From contig CANCCJ010000003.1 of the NCBI GenBank assembly GCA_947374535.1, positions 34,556 through 98,555 of the forward strand: a stretch of 64,000 bases of DNA, in the 5' to 3' direction. Below, one piece after another: positions 9,432 to 17,413 of this stretch. The DNA comes from Comamonadaceae bacterium. Lineage in GTDB: Bacteria > Pseudomonadota > Gammaproteobacteria > Burkholderiales > Burkholderiaceae. Both the position numbers and the translations under genes were made by a program. How positions within the stretch are numbered: position 1 is the stretch's first letter; every line of letters begins with the position of its first letter. The notes beneath the pieces are model-generated. The model made no database searches. It worked only from the letters and a program-made list of their open reading frames with translations, and was not told the origin of the DNA.

Positions 9432-9806
9432 TCACGAAGCGCTGCTTTTCTGAAGCCAGCTCAACGCTTGTTCGTCATCTGCATACTGGAAATGTTTGAT
9501 CTCCGCATGGATGAAGTGACCGACGATTGCTTTCGCAGCATCTGCAATGGCCGCATCCGTGACGAGCGCAATTTTTTCAACAAACCGATGGTGGCCACGC
9601 ACAAACCGCATGTGTGCCATGAACCCTGAAAAGTCATGCCAGCCTGGAAAGAATTTGGTGTGAATCAGCACGCCTTTTAACTTGGCGTGTGTTGATAAGT
9701 AATCGTCTACGTCATGGCTGATGGCCAAGAAGTCTGCTGCTTCCAATGGATGATTGGGCTCTAAAACCAAAATTCCTTCTGGGCCTAATATTTTGAAATT
9801 CATCAT
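9432..9806 (-). CDS. SpoIIAA-like (STAS-superfamily) protein
   Basis: The 124 residues match the SpoIIAA-like family by pattern. An N-terminal beta strand with GILVLEP is followed by a helix with LEAADF, then KLKGVLIHTKFFPGWHDFSGFMAHMRFVRGHH, cited here only as a region (about residues 43-74). After it comes the family-typical KIALVTD, and the C-terminus has IKHFQYADDEQALSWL. Such proteins fold like anti-sigma-factor antagonists and are suspected to bind lipophilic ligands or partner proteins, but no function is fixed. AGGAG lies five bases before the first of two tandem ATG codons. The gene probably has its own promoter in 9807-9986, a stretch with no other feature. Confidence 0.85.
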   Translation of the reverse strand: MMNFKILGPEGILVLEPNHPLEAADFLAISHDVDDYLSTHAKLKGVLIHTKFFPGWHDFSGFMAHMRFVRGHHRFVEKIALVTDAAIADAAKAIVGHFIHAEIKHFQYADDEQALSWLQKSSAS

Positions 9807-9986
9807 ATGGACTCCTATATGCGCTCCTATGACGAAGCGCTTCAGCTGATTTTGAGCAGTGTTAGATCAACGATAGCCAAGGTTCGCAAAGTAGAACCGT
9901 CTGTGCCGTACGTATTTCGCACTGAGACGACAAATGTCAAAGAAGGTGCAAGTTTTTTAAGTATTGCAAAGCAAATTCATATTTTG

Positions 9987-10598
9987 TCAAAGCCCCAGCG
10001 CTTCCCAAACCCGATAAGCCGCATACGCATCATTGGCCGCGTACACCAGCTGCGATTCGTTCAAGTGGAGGTTCGCCCAGTTGCTGGTGGCGGCTTTTTT
10101 TGACTTTTGAAACCGCTGGTTAAACAGCACCGCCACAGCGCCTTTGACGCCCATGTCTTTGCGGTAACCCTGAGCCCGAAAGACGGCGTTGAGCTCCAAG
10201 ATGCCCGCAGGCTCCACGCCAAATTTTTGAATGATGCGTTTGCGGTCATCGCCCAGACCAAAGCCTGCTTTGGCAATGCCCGTGCGCGCCAGCAAGTCGG
10301 CTGCCACTGCGCGGCATTCGGGTTCGTGCAGCTGAAATACCCAAGCGCGCTCGCTGGTGGAGAGTTGCAATACATGCGGCCCGTCAGATTGTTCGCCAAC
10401 CTTAAACGTTGGTTTTGACTCCGTATCAAACCCCCATGCGCGTGCAGCCACCAGCGCGTCATGTGCGAGGCAGGCTTGCTTCGCTGTGTTGACGAGGGTG
10501 ATGCGCTCTAGCCCCAAGCGCTCAAACGGCGGGAGCAGGGCGATGGCTTCTTTGTCGGGGGTGTCGCGGCGCTGTGGCGCGTGTGCTGGCTCGTTCAC
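9987..10598 (-). CDS. DEDDy 3'-5' exonuclease domain protein (RNase D-like)
   Basis: The 203-residue protein carries the exonuclease core. Motif I is GFDTES (Asp58, Glu60), motif II is in GFGLGDDRKR (Asp117 or 118), and motif III is YAANDAYAA (Tyr186, Asp190), so it belongs to the DEDDy class with two-metal catalysis. No HRDC domain follows, so it is shorter than RNase D, and the natural substrate (RNA or DNA 3' ends) is unknown. The start is GTG and overlaps the TGA stop of rbgA as GTGA. The two genes are thus translationally coupled, which hints at a role near rRNA maturation, though this is inference. Confidence 0.88.
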   Translation of the reverse strand: MNEPAHAPQRRDTPDKEAIALLPPFERLGLERITLVNTAKQACLAHDALVAARAWGFDTESKPTFKVGEQSDGPHVLQLSTSERAWVFQLHEPECRAVAADLLARTGIAKAGFGLGDDRKRIIQKFGVEPAGILELNAVFRAQGYRKDMGVKGAVAVLFNQRFQKSKKAATSNWANLHLNESQLVYAANDAYAAYRVWEALGL

Positions 10599-11527
10599 TT
10601 GCGTGGCTTTTTCTTAGGCTTGTTTTTTTCAATCGCCTCTTTGCGTACAGCGCGCTCGGCATCGGCTTTTTTACCCTCAGTCAGCCAAGCCGCAAATTGC
10701 TCGGGCGTTTCGAGCGTGACCCGGCCCAGTGCGGCGGTGCGGAAATCGTGAATCACGATGTGCGCTGCTTTGGTGGTGTTGATGCGCCCACCGCTTTGCA
10801 CAGCGCCGCGTTTGCGACCAATGGCTTGCAGCATTTCTTCGTCGGTGTGGCTAGCCACATCGTCGATGTTGTAGCGCTGGTGCAGCACGTCGGGGTAGTG
10901 GGGAATGAGGTAGTTGAGCAGCTCCAGCGCCACCGTTTCTTCGTCAAACGCATTCACGCCAATGGCGCCGCTGGCGGCTAAGTTAAAGCCGCTTTGCTCG
11001 ACGATGATGCGCGGCCACAGTACGCCGGGTGTGTCGTACAAATAAAAGTCATCGGCCAAGGCGATGCGCTGCTCGATCTTGGTTACACCCGCTTCGTCGC
11101 CAGTTTTGGTGGCGCGTTTGCCTTTGAGGGTGTTGATGAGGGTGGACTTGCCCACGTTGGGAATGCCGCAAATCAACACGCGCATGGGCTTGACCATGCC
11201 GCCCCGGTTGGGGGCGAGTTGTTGGCAGGCCTCAATCAGCGCTTTGGCAGGTGACGTCATGCTGGTGTCAAGCCCAATGGCGCGCACGCCGGGCATGGCG
11301 TTGTAGTGGGCCAACCAAATGGCGGTGCGAGCGGGGTCGGCCAAGTCTTGTTTGCTCAGCACCTTTAGCGCGGGTTTGCCTTGAATGAGTTCGGCCAACA
11401 TGGGGTTGGCGCTTGAGCCGGGCAAGCGGGCGTCGAGCATTTCGATGACGACGTCAATCTCTTTGATGCGCTCCCCAATCGCCTTGCGCGTGAGGTGCAT
11501 GTGTCCGGGGAACCATTGAATCGCCAT
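10595..11527 (-). CDS. rbgA: Ribosome biogenesis GTPase RbgA/YlqF
   Basis: A circularly permuted GTPase that in Bacillus promotes a late step of 50S assembly. The permuted order is visible: the G4-position motif LSKQDLAD (57-64) comes before G1 GIPNVGKS (121-128) and G3 DTPG (165-168). The N-terminus IQWFPGHMHLTRKAI is the family hallmark. One deviation is that the usual Asn of NKxD is Ser (SKQD), although Lys and Asp are retained. The C-terminus is Lys-rich, as expected for rRNA contact. The downstream exonuclease overlaps the stop codon. Confidence 0.95.
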   Translation of the reverse strand: MAIQWFPGHMHLTRKAIGERIKEIDVVIEMLDARLPGSSANPMLAELIQGKPALKVLSKQDLADPARTAIWLAHYNAMPGVRAIGLDTSMTSPAKALIEACQQLAPNRGGMVKPMRVLICGIPNVGKSTLINTLKGKRATKTGDEAGVTKIEQRIALADDFYLYDTPGVLWPRIIVEQSGFNLAASGAIGVNAFDEETVALELLNYLIPHYPDVLHQRYNIDDVASHTDEEMLQAIGRKRGAVQSGGRINTTKAAHIVIHDFRTAALGRVTLETPEQFAAWLTEGKKADAERAVRKEAIEKNKPKKKPRK

Positions 11528-11572
11528 AAAGAGTCGCTTGCTGACCGAAGTGTGAAAGGGTGTGATTGTCGG

Positions 11573-12307
11573 TCACGAAGGGGTTGCAAGCCCACGCAGC
11601 TGCAGATGCACCGCATCGCCCAAATCCACAGGCTGTTGGTGTTTGGCTTTGAGGTAGTGCTCGGTGTACACGTCAAAGTAGGCGTTCAAAGCGGCTGCAG
11701 CTTGGGTGTCGCCAGCCAAGTCTAGGCACATGGCGCCGACTTCGGCGGTGCAAAAGTGTGCCTCGCTCTGGGCGCGGCGCAGTTGGTAGCGGGATAGTTG
11801 GTCGGGGTGCAGACTGAGCACGGGGAAGGGCTGCAGGTAGGGGCTTTTGCGAAACATCTTGCGTGCTTCGTCCCAAGTGCCGTCGAGCAGGATGAATAAG
11901 GGGCGCTTGGACGTGTGATGCGCCAACTGATGCACCACGCGCTCAGCATCGGCAAATTCGCTGGGAAACACCACATAGGGCTGCCATTGCGGGTCGGCCA
12001 GCAGCGCCAGCAAAGCGGGGGCCACTTCAGTGCGCGCCCAACCAAAGGCGAAGGTGTCGGCCACCACATCGGCAATGAGCCAACCGGTGTTGCTGGGTTT
12101 GAGCGGTTCGATGTCGGCCATCAACAGGCACACAGCCGAGTGCGTGGGCACGACAGGGCGCAAGGCGCAAATGCAGTGGCTGGGTACCAAGCGGCAGCCC
12201 GCGCAACGCTCGCCTTTGGGGCCACCGCGGGCTAGAAAAGGTTTCACGCTGCGGGCGAGGCGGGCAGCGCGCAGGCGAGCAACGGCGTGGGGCAGGTAGA
12301 CGGACAA
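11573..12307 (-). CDS. tapT: DTW-domain protein, probable tRNA-uridine aminocarboxypropyltransferase (TapT type)
   Basis: The family includes E. coli TapT (YfiP), which makes acp3U47 in tRNA from S-adenosylmethionine. The defining DxTW motif appears as LLDGTWDEARKM. A Cys-rich segment near the start (CAGCRLVPSHCIC) probably binds zinc, and PLKPSNTGWLIADV is another conserved block. The 244-residue frame begins at TTG 12307. A GTG at 12244 is an alternative that would still keep the Cys cluster. It lies 45 bases upstream of rbgA on the same strand, so rbgA and the exonuclease may be cotranscribed with it. Confidence 0.88.
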   Translation of the reverse strand: MSVYLPHAVARLRAARLARSVKPFLARGGPKGERCAGCRLVPSHCICALRPVVPTHSAVCLLMADIEPLKPSNTGWLIADVVADTFAFGWARTEVAPALLALLADPQWQPYVVFPSEFADAERVVHQLAHHTSKRPLFILLDGTWDEARKMFRKSPYLQPFPVLSLHPDQLSRYQLRRAQSEAHFCTAEVGAMCLDLAGDTQAAAALNAYFDVYTEHYLKAKHQQPVDLGDAVHLQLRGLATPS

Positions 12308-12365
12308 GGCGAAGTTGACGAAGAGATGAAGGCTCTAGCCGCGTGTGTTTGCGATGCGCTGTGAC

Positions 12366-13568
12366 TTATTCAGCCACATGGCACTCGCGGCGCAGCAGCG
12401 CCAGCGCATCGTGCAGCTTGTAGTCGTGATCGCTGGCCAGTGTGGCTTGTGCTTCGTCGATGAACGACGCCCACATGTCAAGGTAGCCTTGCTGGTGTTC
12501 AACAGGCGCGTTGGCCGTGATGAATGCCGCAGCCAATTCGGGCTGCATGCCTGATTTGCGAATTTTGCGAATCAGCGTGGTCGCCGATTTCTCGCTCAGC
12601 AGCGTTTTGCCCGTGCTGCCTGCGGCGATGCACAAGAACAACGTGAGCAAGGAGCCGTCATCGCTGTGACCGCCTGTGGCCTTGGCCCAAGCGGCGGAGG
12701 TTTGGCGGTCAAAGTGGTCGACCTCGGCCAAGCCGTCTTCCACCCAAAAGTAGCGACCTACAAAGGCGGGCGTTTGGTTGAACAACTTTTGCGGTGTGAG
12801 CTTGACATCCAAGATCTTGGGCAAGTCGGCTTCGACGCTTTGACGAATCACCTCGACGGCGGCTTTGAACTCGGCAGGCAAGTTTTTGGGCAGCACGAGT
12901 TGGATGGTTTTGGTCGCGCTGGGTTTGCGCAGTGTGGTGATGATTTTTTGAAACGCCACCCAATCGGGCATGTCGGTGTGTTTGGTAGCCGCAGCCAACA
13001 GCGCGGTGCGAATCACCGCTTCGGCATCGCAGCCTGCTTCTTCTAAATCATCGGCGTGCAGGCCCAGTTGGTCGGCCATCCAAATGGCGGCGTCGATGAT
13101 GTGGGCGACTTGTTGGCGTTTGCCGAGTTCGGCTTGGTAGTCGGCCAAATTGCACAGCGACCATTTGGCTAATTGCGCAATGTGCTTGTCGCTGAAACCG
13201 CCATGCTCGTTCATGCCAAAGTGCGTGTTTTGCGGCATGACGATCAGGGCCTTGAGCATGTCAGACGCTGCCTTGGAGCGCGACATGAACGAGTGCTCGC
13301 GCAGCGCTTCGGCGGCTTTGCGCAAATCACCGCTGCTTTGAATTTCAAGCGTCAGACTGACCATGTTGACGATGCGGTCCTTGGCTTTTTCTAACTCGGG
13401 TCGCAAAAACTCGCTGCCAAAGTAACGCGCAATTTGCACCATGCCTTTGGGTGCATCGTTTTGGATGGCCTCGAGTTTGGCGCTGTCCAGCACGCCGTGT
13501 TGCACGCCATAGGCCAATGCCTTTTCAAAGAAAGGGCGGTCATCAAAAAGGGCAACGGTTTGCGTCAT
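12366..13568 (-). CDS. Uncharacterised 400-residue protein, last gene of the J-domain cluster
   Basis: I do not recognise a family. The sequence is predicted largely helical, with neither a signal peptide nor membrane segments. It opens MTQTVALFDDRPFFEKALAY. The middle (about 95-195) has several short amphipathic helices and His-rich turns such as FGMNEHGGFSDKH. AAGSTGKT near residues 315-322 matches the loose P-loop pattern but sits in a helical context without other nucleotide-binding motifs. The start lies 14 bases after the stop of the preceding gene in a tightly packed run, so it is probably cotranscribed with the J-domain gene and the two acidic proteins upstream. Confidence 0.85.
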   Translation of the reverse strand: MTQTVALFDDRPFFEKALAYGVQHGVLDSAKLEAIQNDAPKGMVQIARYFGSEFLRPELEKAKDRIVNMVSLTLEIQSSGDLRKAAEALREHSFMSRSKAASDMLKALIVMPQNTHFGMNEHGGFSDKHIAQLAKWSLCNLADYQAELGKRQQVAHIIDAAIWMADQLGLHADDLEEAGCDAEAVIRTALLAAATKHTDMPDWVAFQKIITTLRKPSATKTIQLVLPKNLPAEFKAAVEVIRQSVEADLPKILDVKLTPQKLFNQTPAFVGRYFWVEDGLAEVDHFDRQTSAAWAKATGGHSDDGSLLTLFLCIAAGSTGKTLLSEKSATTLIRKIRKSGMQPELAAAFITANAPVEHQQGYLDMWASFIDEAQATLASDHDYKLHDALALLRRECHVAE

Positions 13569-13582
13569 GTGGGCCAGCGAGC

Positions 13583-14338
13583 TTAGATGGCAGATTCTTC
13601 GTCCGAGTCGCGGGCGACGGGGGTGGCTTTGCCACGGTCGGTGGCGCTGGTTTCCACGCGGTCGTCGTTTTCTTCGTCGTCCTCTTCGGACAAACCAGCA
13701 TCATGTGCGCGGGCTTTCGCGCGCAAGACCAACAGCATTTCGATAAAGAGATCGGGAATTTTGTGCCGCAGTATCCAAGCGAGTTGCATCCAATCTTGGT
13801 CGGCCACTTCGTCTTCTTCCACGCGTGGCTTTACATAGGCAGAGCCGAGCAGGGCGCTTTCAGACAGCATGTCGCCGTCGTCTTCCATGGTGTCAAAGGT
13901 GCCGGTGCGGGCGAAGGCTTCGATGCGGCTCCACTTTTCGCTGAAGTAGTCGGCCAGCGCTTCAGCGCCGCCTTCTAAATCGCCAATCGCGGTGAGGAAC
14001 TCCACCGTGTCGGCGTCTTCTCGAAAGATGATCGAGTTCATCATGCCGCGCAGGTGGGTGCGGGTCAGGTCTTTGTATTGTTTTTCAATCACCACGGCGC
14101 GGGCAAATTGCTCGGGTGTGACCAGCAGGTTGATGACCGATTCTTTGGATGTGTCGTATTCACGGATGACGGCCAAGATGTCTTTGGGCGGCAACTGGTC
14201 CAGCACCACCATCAAGGCTTGGTCGCCCTCGGCATCGGCCAGCTCGACCAACGCCGCTTCCGCGCCCGTGATGTCGCCAGCGGCGATCAAGCTTTGTGTT
14301 TTGGCAATCAGGGTGAGTGCGTTGGTTTTGTCGGTCAT
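13583..14338 (-). CDS. Uncharacterised acidic-tailed protein in the J-domain cluster
   Basis: The 251-residue product starts MTDKTNALTLIAKTQ. I chose this ATG over one 48 bases upstream because the longer form would overlap the preceding gene by 37 bases. The N-terminal half looks like a helical repeat (ITGAEAALVELADAEGDQ, QLPPKDILAVIREYD). The end is an acidic, disordered-looking tail (SEEDDEENDD). No catalytic motif, signal or membrane segment is visible. It sits between two further unrecognised genes with gaps of 11 and 14 bases. It might be an adaptor or client of the J-domain protein, but nothing in the sequence proves this. Confidence 0.85.
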   Translation of the reverse strand: MTDKTNALTLIAKTQSLIAAGDITGAEAALVELADAEGDQALMVVLDQLPPKDILAVIREYDTSKESVINLLVTPEQFARAVVIEKQYKDLTRTHLRGMMNSIIFREDADTVEFLTAIGDLEGGAEALADYFSEKWSRIEAFARTGTFDTMEDDGDMLSESALLGSAYVKPRVEEDEVADQDWMQLAWILRHKIPDLFIEMLLVLRAKARAHDAGLSEEDDEENDDRVETSATDRGKATPVARDSDEESAI

Positions 14339-14349
14339 GTGTGTCGTCT

Positions 14350-14898
14350 TTATTCTTTGCTGTCGAAGCCTTGTTCGACCATCCATGCGTTGCCGGCTTC
14401 TTCGCGTTCGCGGGCTTCACGTTCTTCGTCTTGTTCGGGCTGGTCGCCGCGTTCCACGTTTTCCAAGTCTTCGTCTGCATCGGCATCGCTTGACTTGGTG
14501 GCACTGCGCATCGGCGTGCCGTGCATATATTCAAGTGCGGCAGCCACGCTCATGAACCATGCGCCCACGGGCTCGGCCAAAATTTTGTCAACCATCGGTT
14601 GCGCCCAAGTGGCGATGCGCACGCCTTCAGACAACGCATCCCAGCTCAGCAAATCATCGGCGTCCAGCGTGAGGAAGTGGTCCATCAACTCGGGCTCTGT
14701 GAACTCAAACGCTTGGTGCAACACCACCGCCACCATTTCGGGGTTGAGGTCGAGCATTTGCAACAAAAAGTCCAACTCTTTGCGTTTTTCAGCCAAACGT
14801 TTGTCGAGGATGTATTGGCCTTCGGAGTCGGAATTAAGGTCGTCCAACTCGGCTTGGTAGGCCGAACGCAGCTCTTGGAAAAATGGGGAAATGCTCAT
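14350..14898 (-). CDS. Uncharacterised acidic protein coupled to the J-domain gene
   Basis: The 182-residue protein (MSISPFFQELRSAYQ) begins with an ATG that overlaps the TGA stop of the J-domain gene as ATGA, so translation is coupled. Residues 1-135 are predicted helical, with LDFLLQMLDLNPEMVAVVL. Residues from about 137 on are very rich in Asp and Glu (DADADEDLE, EQDEEREAREREE). The family is not recognised. An acidic tail together with strict linkage to a J-domain gene suggests a chaperone cofactor or substrate, but that is speculation. Confidence 0.85.
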   Translation of the reverse strand: MSISPFFQELRSAYQAELDDLNSDSEGQYILDKRLAEKRKELDFLLQMLDLNPEMVAVVLHQAFEFTEPELMDHFLTLDADDLLSWDALSEGVRIATWAQPMVDKILAEPVGAWFMSVAAALEYMHGTPMRSATKSSDADADEDLENVERGDQPEQDEEREAREREEAGNAWMVEQGFDSKE

Positions 14899-15191
14899 GG
14901 TGTGTTTGATATCCGGTTCAGCACGTGCTGAAAGTAGGTTCGCCAAATGTCGCGCGCGGTTTGCGCTGGATCGTCTAACAAATTTCTGCGGCGGTTGTCA
15001 TCGTAGGCTTGTCGTTTCGCGTCGTCTGACAGCACATCGTAGGCTTCTTGCACTTCACGAAAACGCGCTGCCGCGTCTTCGGCGGTGTTGCGGTCGGGGT
15101 GAAACTGCGAGGCTTTTTGGCGAAACGCGCGTTTGATGTCCGCCAGCGTGGCATCGCTTTTGAGCCCGAGAGCGGAATAGTGTTCAGACAC
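14895..15191 (-). CDS. Small J-domain (DnaJ-like) co-chaperone
   Basis: The 98 residues consist of an N-terminal J domain (about 1-68) with the essential HPD tripeptide at 31-33 and the usual helix IV region (AQEAYDVLSDDAKRQAYDD-like, residues 46-66). A short Arg-rich tail follows. There is no Gly/Phe region, zinc finger or substrate-binding domain, so it is a minimal class III protein that would stimulate a DnaK-type ATPase on specific clients. It starts with GTG preceded by AAGG. Its stop overlaps the next start as ATGA. The clients may be the unknown proteins encoded directly downstream. Confidence 0.92.
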   Translation of the reverse strand: MSEHYSALGLKSDATLADIKRAFRQKASQFHPDRNTAEDAAARFREVQEAYDVLSDDAKRQAYDDNRRRNLLDDPAQTARDIWRTYFQHVLNRISNTP

Positions 15192-15205
15192 GGACGAACC
15201 TTAAA

Positions 15206-15730
15206 TTACAGCGCTTGCTTGAGGCGAATTTCTTCCACCTTGACGGGGCCCATGGGCACCGTCTTGGCGCTAGACATTTCGCGCTTGAAGCCAGCCAGTT
15301 CGAAAAAGCGCATGGCGCGGTCATTGGCAATAGGCACCCAGATGGACACATGGGTGCAGCCTTCTTCTTGCAGGCCTTCGCGGGCGGCGTCCCACAAAGC
15401 CAAGCCTACGCCTTGGCCCCAGTAGGCGGGATCCACATACATGTCCCAAATTTCGCCCATGGTGTTGGGTGTGCCTTTGTCGCGAGAGCGGTCATAGCCG
15501 ACGAAGCCAACGATCTGTTCACCCTCCACAGCAACTTGCACTTGGGGTTCAGCAAACTCAATGGCTTCGCGCCAATGAGTGGTGGTTTTCTCTTCGGGCA
15601 CCGGCAGCACTTTGGCGCCAGTTTGCATGGTTTTGAAAGCTTCTTTGGCGGTTGCAGCGTACAGCTCGGCGATTTGGGTGGCGTCGCGCATCACAGCGGG
15701 ACGGACTTCAACGGTTGTCAGATCGGACAT
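15206..15730 (-). CDS. GNAT-family N-acetyltransferase
   Basis: 174 residues with the GNAT fold. The acetyl-CoA pyrophosphate loop is WGQGVGLAL near residue 113, preceded by the strand GEIWDMYVDPAY and followed by WDAAREGLQEEGC. A C-terminal strand NDRAMRFFELAGFKREM is the usual GNAT end. The substrate (protein, small amine or antibiotic) cannot be told. It is the first gene of the minus-strand run, 14 bases before the J-domain gene. The 121 bases to divergent dusC probably hold its promoter. Confidence 0.9.
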   Translation of the reverse strand: MSDLTTVEVRPAVMRDATQIAELYAATAKEAFKTMQTGAKVLPVPEEKTTTHWREAIEFAEPQVQVAVEGEQIVGFVGYDRSRDKGTPNTMGEIWDMYVDPAYWGQGVGLALWDAAREGLQEEGCTHVSIWVPIANDRAMRFFELAGFKREMSSAKTVPMGPVKVEEIRLKQAL

Positions 15731-15851
15731 GGAGAGGGGGTTCGGAAATCAGTAAAGGGGGCTATTGTCCCAGTAAAACCGAAAGCCCGACGGCCTCCGG
15801 TAGAGTAGCGCCTTCGCTGCGTGGCAGCGCCTCACTCTGATTCCCATCCCC

Positions 15852-16820
15852 ATGCTCATTCTTGCCCCTATGGAGGGCTTGCTCGACTTTGTGCTGCGCG
15901 ACGTGCTGACCCGCATCGGCGGTGTGGACCGTTGCGTGTCCGAGTTCATCCGCGTCACCAACACCTTGCTGCCCGAGCGCACGTTTTTGCGCATCGTGCC
16001 CGAGCTGAGCAACGATGGCCGCACCTTTGCCGGTGTACCCGTGCGACCTCAGCTATTGGGGTCTGACCCCATTTGTTTGGCCGACAACGCCGCGCGCGTG
16101 GCGAGCATGGGCTGTGATGGCGTGGACCTGAACTTTGGTTGCCCTGCCAAGCAAGTGAACCGCCACGGCGGCGGCTCAGTGCTGTTGCAAGACCCAGAGT
16201 TGCTGTACCAAATCGTGCGTGCCGTGCGTGCAGCTGTGCCAGCCCACCAAGTGGTGTCGGCCAAGATGCGCTTGGGCTTCAACGACGACAGCGCGGCGGA
16301 AGAGTGCGCCTTGGCGCTAGAGGCGGGCGGCGCCAGCGAAATCGTCGTGCACGCCCGCACCAAAGCCGACGCCTATCGGCCACCGGCGTATTGGCCCCGC
16401 ATTGCTGACATCAAAGCCAAGGTCAAAACACCGCTTGTGGCCAATGGCGAAATTTGGAATGTGCAAGACGCTGTGAACGCCCGTGCCGATTCCGGCTGCT
16501 TTGACTTGATGTTGGGACGCGGCATCGTCACCAACCCTGGCTTGGGCTGGGCCATTCAAGCGCACGATGCTGCTGCGCAAGGCTTGCCCGCACCCGCGCC
16601 ACAAGTGAGCTGGCAAGACCTGCCGCCACACCTGCACACGTTTTGGCAAATTGTGTCGGGCCATGTGAGCGAGCGCCATCAAGCCGGTCGTTTGAAGCAG
16701 TGGTTGAATTTCTTGCGCAAGCACTACCCCGAAGCCGAGGCTGCCTATATGCATGTGCGCACCTTGACCAGCCCCAAAGACATCAACGCGTGGTTTGATG
16801 CCATGCCTAAACAACAATGA
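15852..16820 (+). CDS. dusC: tRNA-dihydrouridine synthase C
   Basis: An FMN enzyme that reduces uridine 16 of tRNA in E. coli. The TIM-barrel start MLILAPMEGLLDFVLRD and the catalytic Cys97 in NFGCPAKQVNRHGG are typical of the Dus family. KMRLGF and HARTKADAY supply FMN and tRNA contacts. The DusC subfamily is chosen over DusA or DusB from the N-terminal PMEGL and the length of 322 residues. The stop overlaps the start of the next gene as ATGA. Confidence 0.93.
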   Translation: MLILAPMEGLLDFVLRDVLTRIGGVDRCVSEFIRVTNTLLPERTFLRIVPELSNDGRTFAGVPVRPQLLGSDPICLADNAARVASMGCDGVDLNFGCPAKQVNRHGGGSVLLQDPELLYQIVRAVRAAVPAHQVVSAKMRLGFNDDSAAEECALALEAGGASEIVVHARTKADAYRPPAYWPRIADIKAKVKTPLVANGEIWNVQDAVNARADSGCFDLMLGRGIVTNPGLGWAIQAHDAAAQGLPAPAPQVSWQDLPPHLHTFWQIVSGHVSERHQAGRLKQWLNFLRKHYPEAEAAYMHVRTLTSPKDINAWFDAMPKQQ

Positions 16821-17326
16821 CCGACGACAACACCCAACACGCCCTCGAAGACAACACCTTCGTGCAAGAGCCACGCCTTTGGCAAAACGAAACGTGGACG
16901 GCCAAGGTCATCAAAAACGACGATGACGACGGTTGGGCGGTGGCGATGTTCAAAGACGGCGAATCCGAAGCCGCGCTGATCGGTCCTTGGACCATGGGCC
17001 GCGACAAAAAGAACCCTAAGCCACTCGACGGCACCGCCTTCATCACCTTGGTGAAAACCGCCTCAGAGTTTGTGCGCCGCAGCGAGCAGCAGTTGCACGC
17101 CACGCTGCACCAGTCGGTCACGGTCAACGGTCAGACTGGCCGCGTCACCGTACTGCTAGACATCGTGCCCGATGATGACAACCCCTACGCCACGCTGACT
17201 GCCCAAGACGAGGGGGGCGACACGCTTGCTGAGGTGCGGGTGGAGGCAGGCTTCAAGCTCAACCGCAATACGGCACAGGCTTGGGTTGATGCGGGGTTTG
17301 AAAAACCGAACGGCGCACTCGGCTGA
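16817..17326 (+). CDS. Small acidic protein of unknown function coupled to dusC
   Basis: 169 residues starting MTDDNTQHALEDNTF. No domain is recognised. The sequence is acidic, has patches such as KNDDDDGWAVAMFKDGE and DIVPDDDNPYATL, and looks like a compact beta-rich cytosolic protein. It lacks a signal peptide, Cys residues and membrane segments. The start codon overlaps the dusC stop (ATGA), so the two products are made together. A link to tRNA modification is conceivable but unsupported by motifs. Confidence 0.85.
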   Translation: MTDDNTQHALEDNTFVQEPRLWQNETWTAKVIKNDDDDGWAVAMFKDGESEAALIGPWTMGRDKKNPKPLDGTAFITLVKTASEFVRRSEQQLHATLHQSVTVNGQTGRVTVLLDIVPDDDNPYATLTAQDEGGDTLAEVRVEAGFKLNRNTAQAWVDAGFEKPNGALG

Positions 17327-17413
17327 GGCTTTGTCTTGGCTTGATGCTTCACGCACAAGCGTGACAGTTTTTGGGGATTGAGCGCCCAGACGCGCGGCAT
17401 ACTTCGCTCACTC

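Noticed and set aside
12603..12626. P-loop-like AAGSTGKT in the 400-residue unknown protein
   Set aside because: It fits the loose pattern, but the surroundings are helical, without a preceding beta strand or Walker B partner, so nucleotide binding is not supported.
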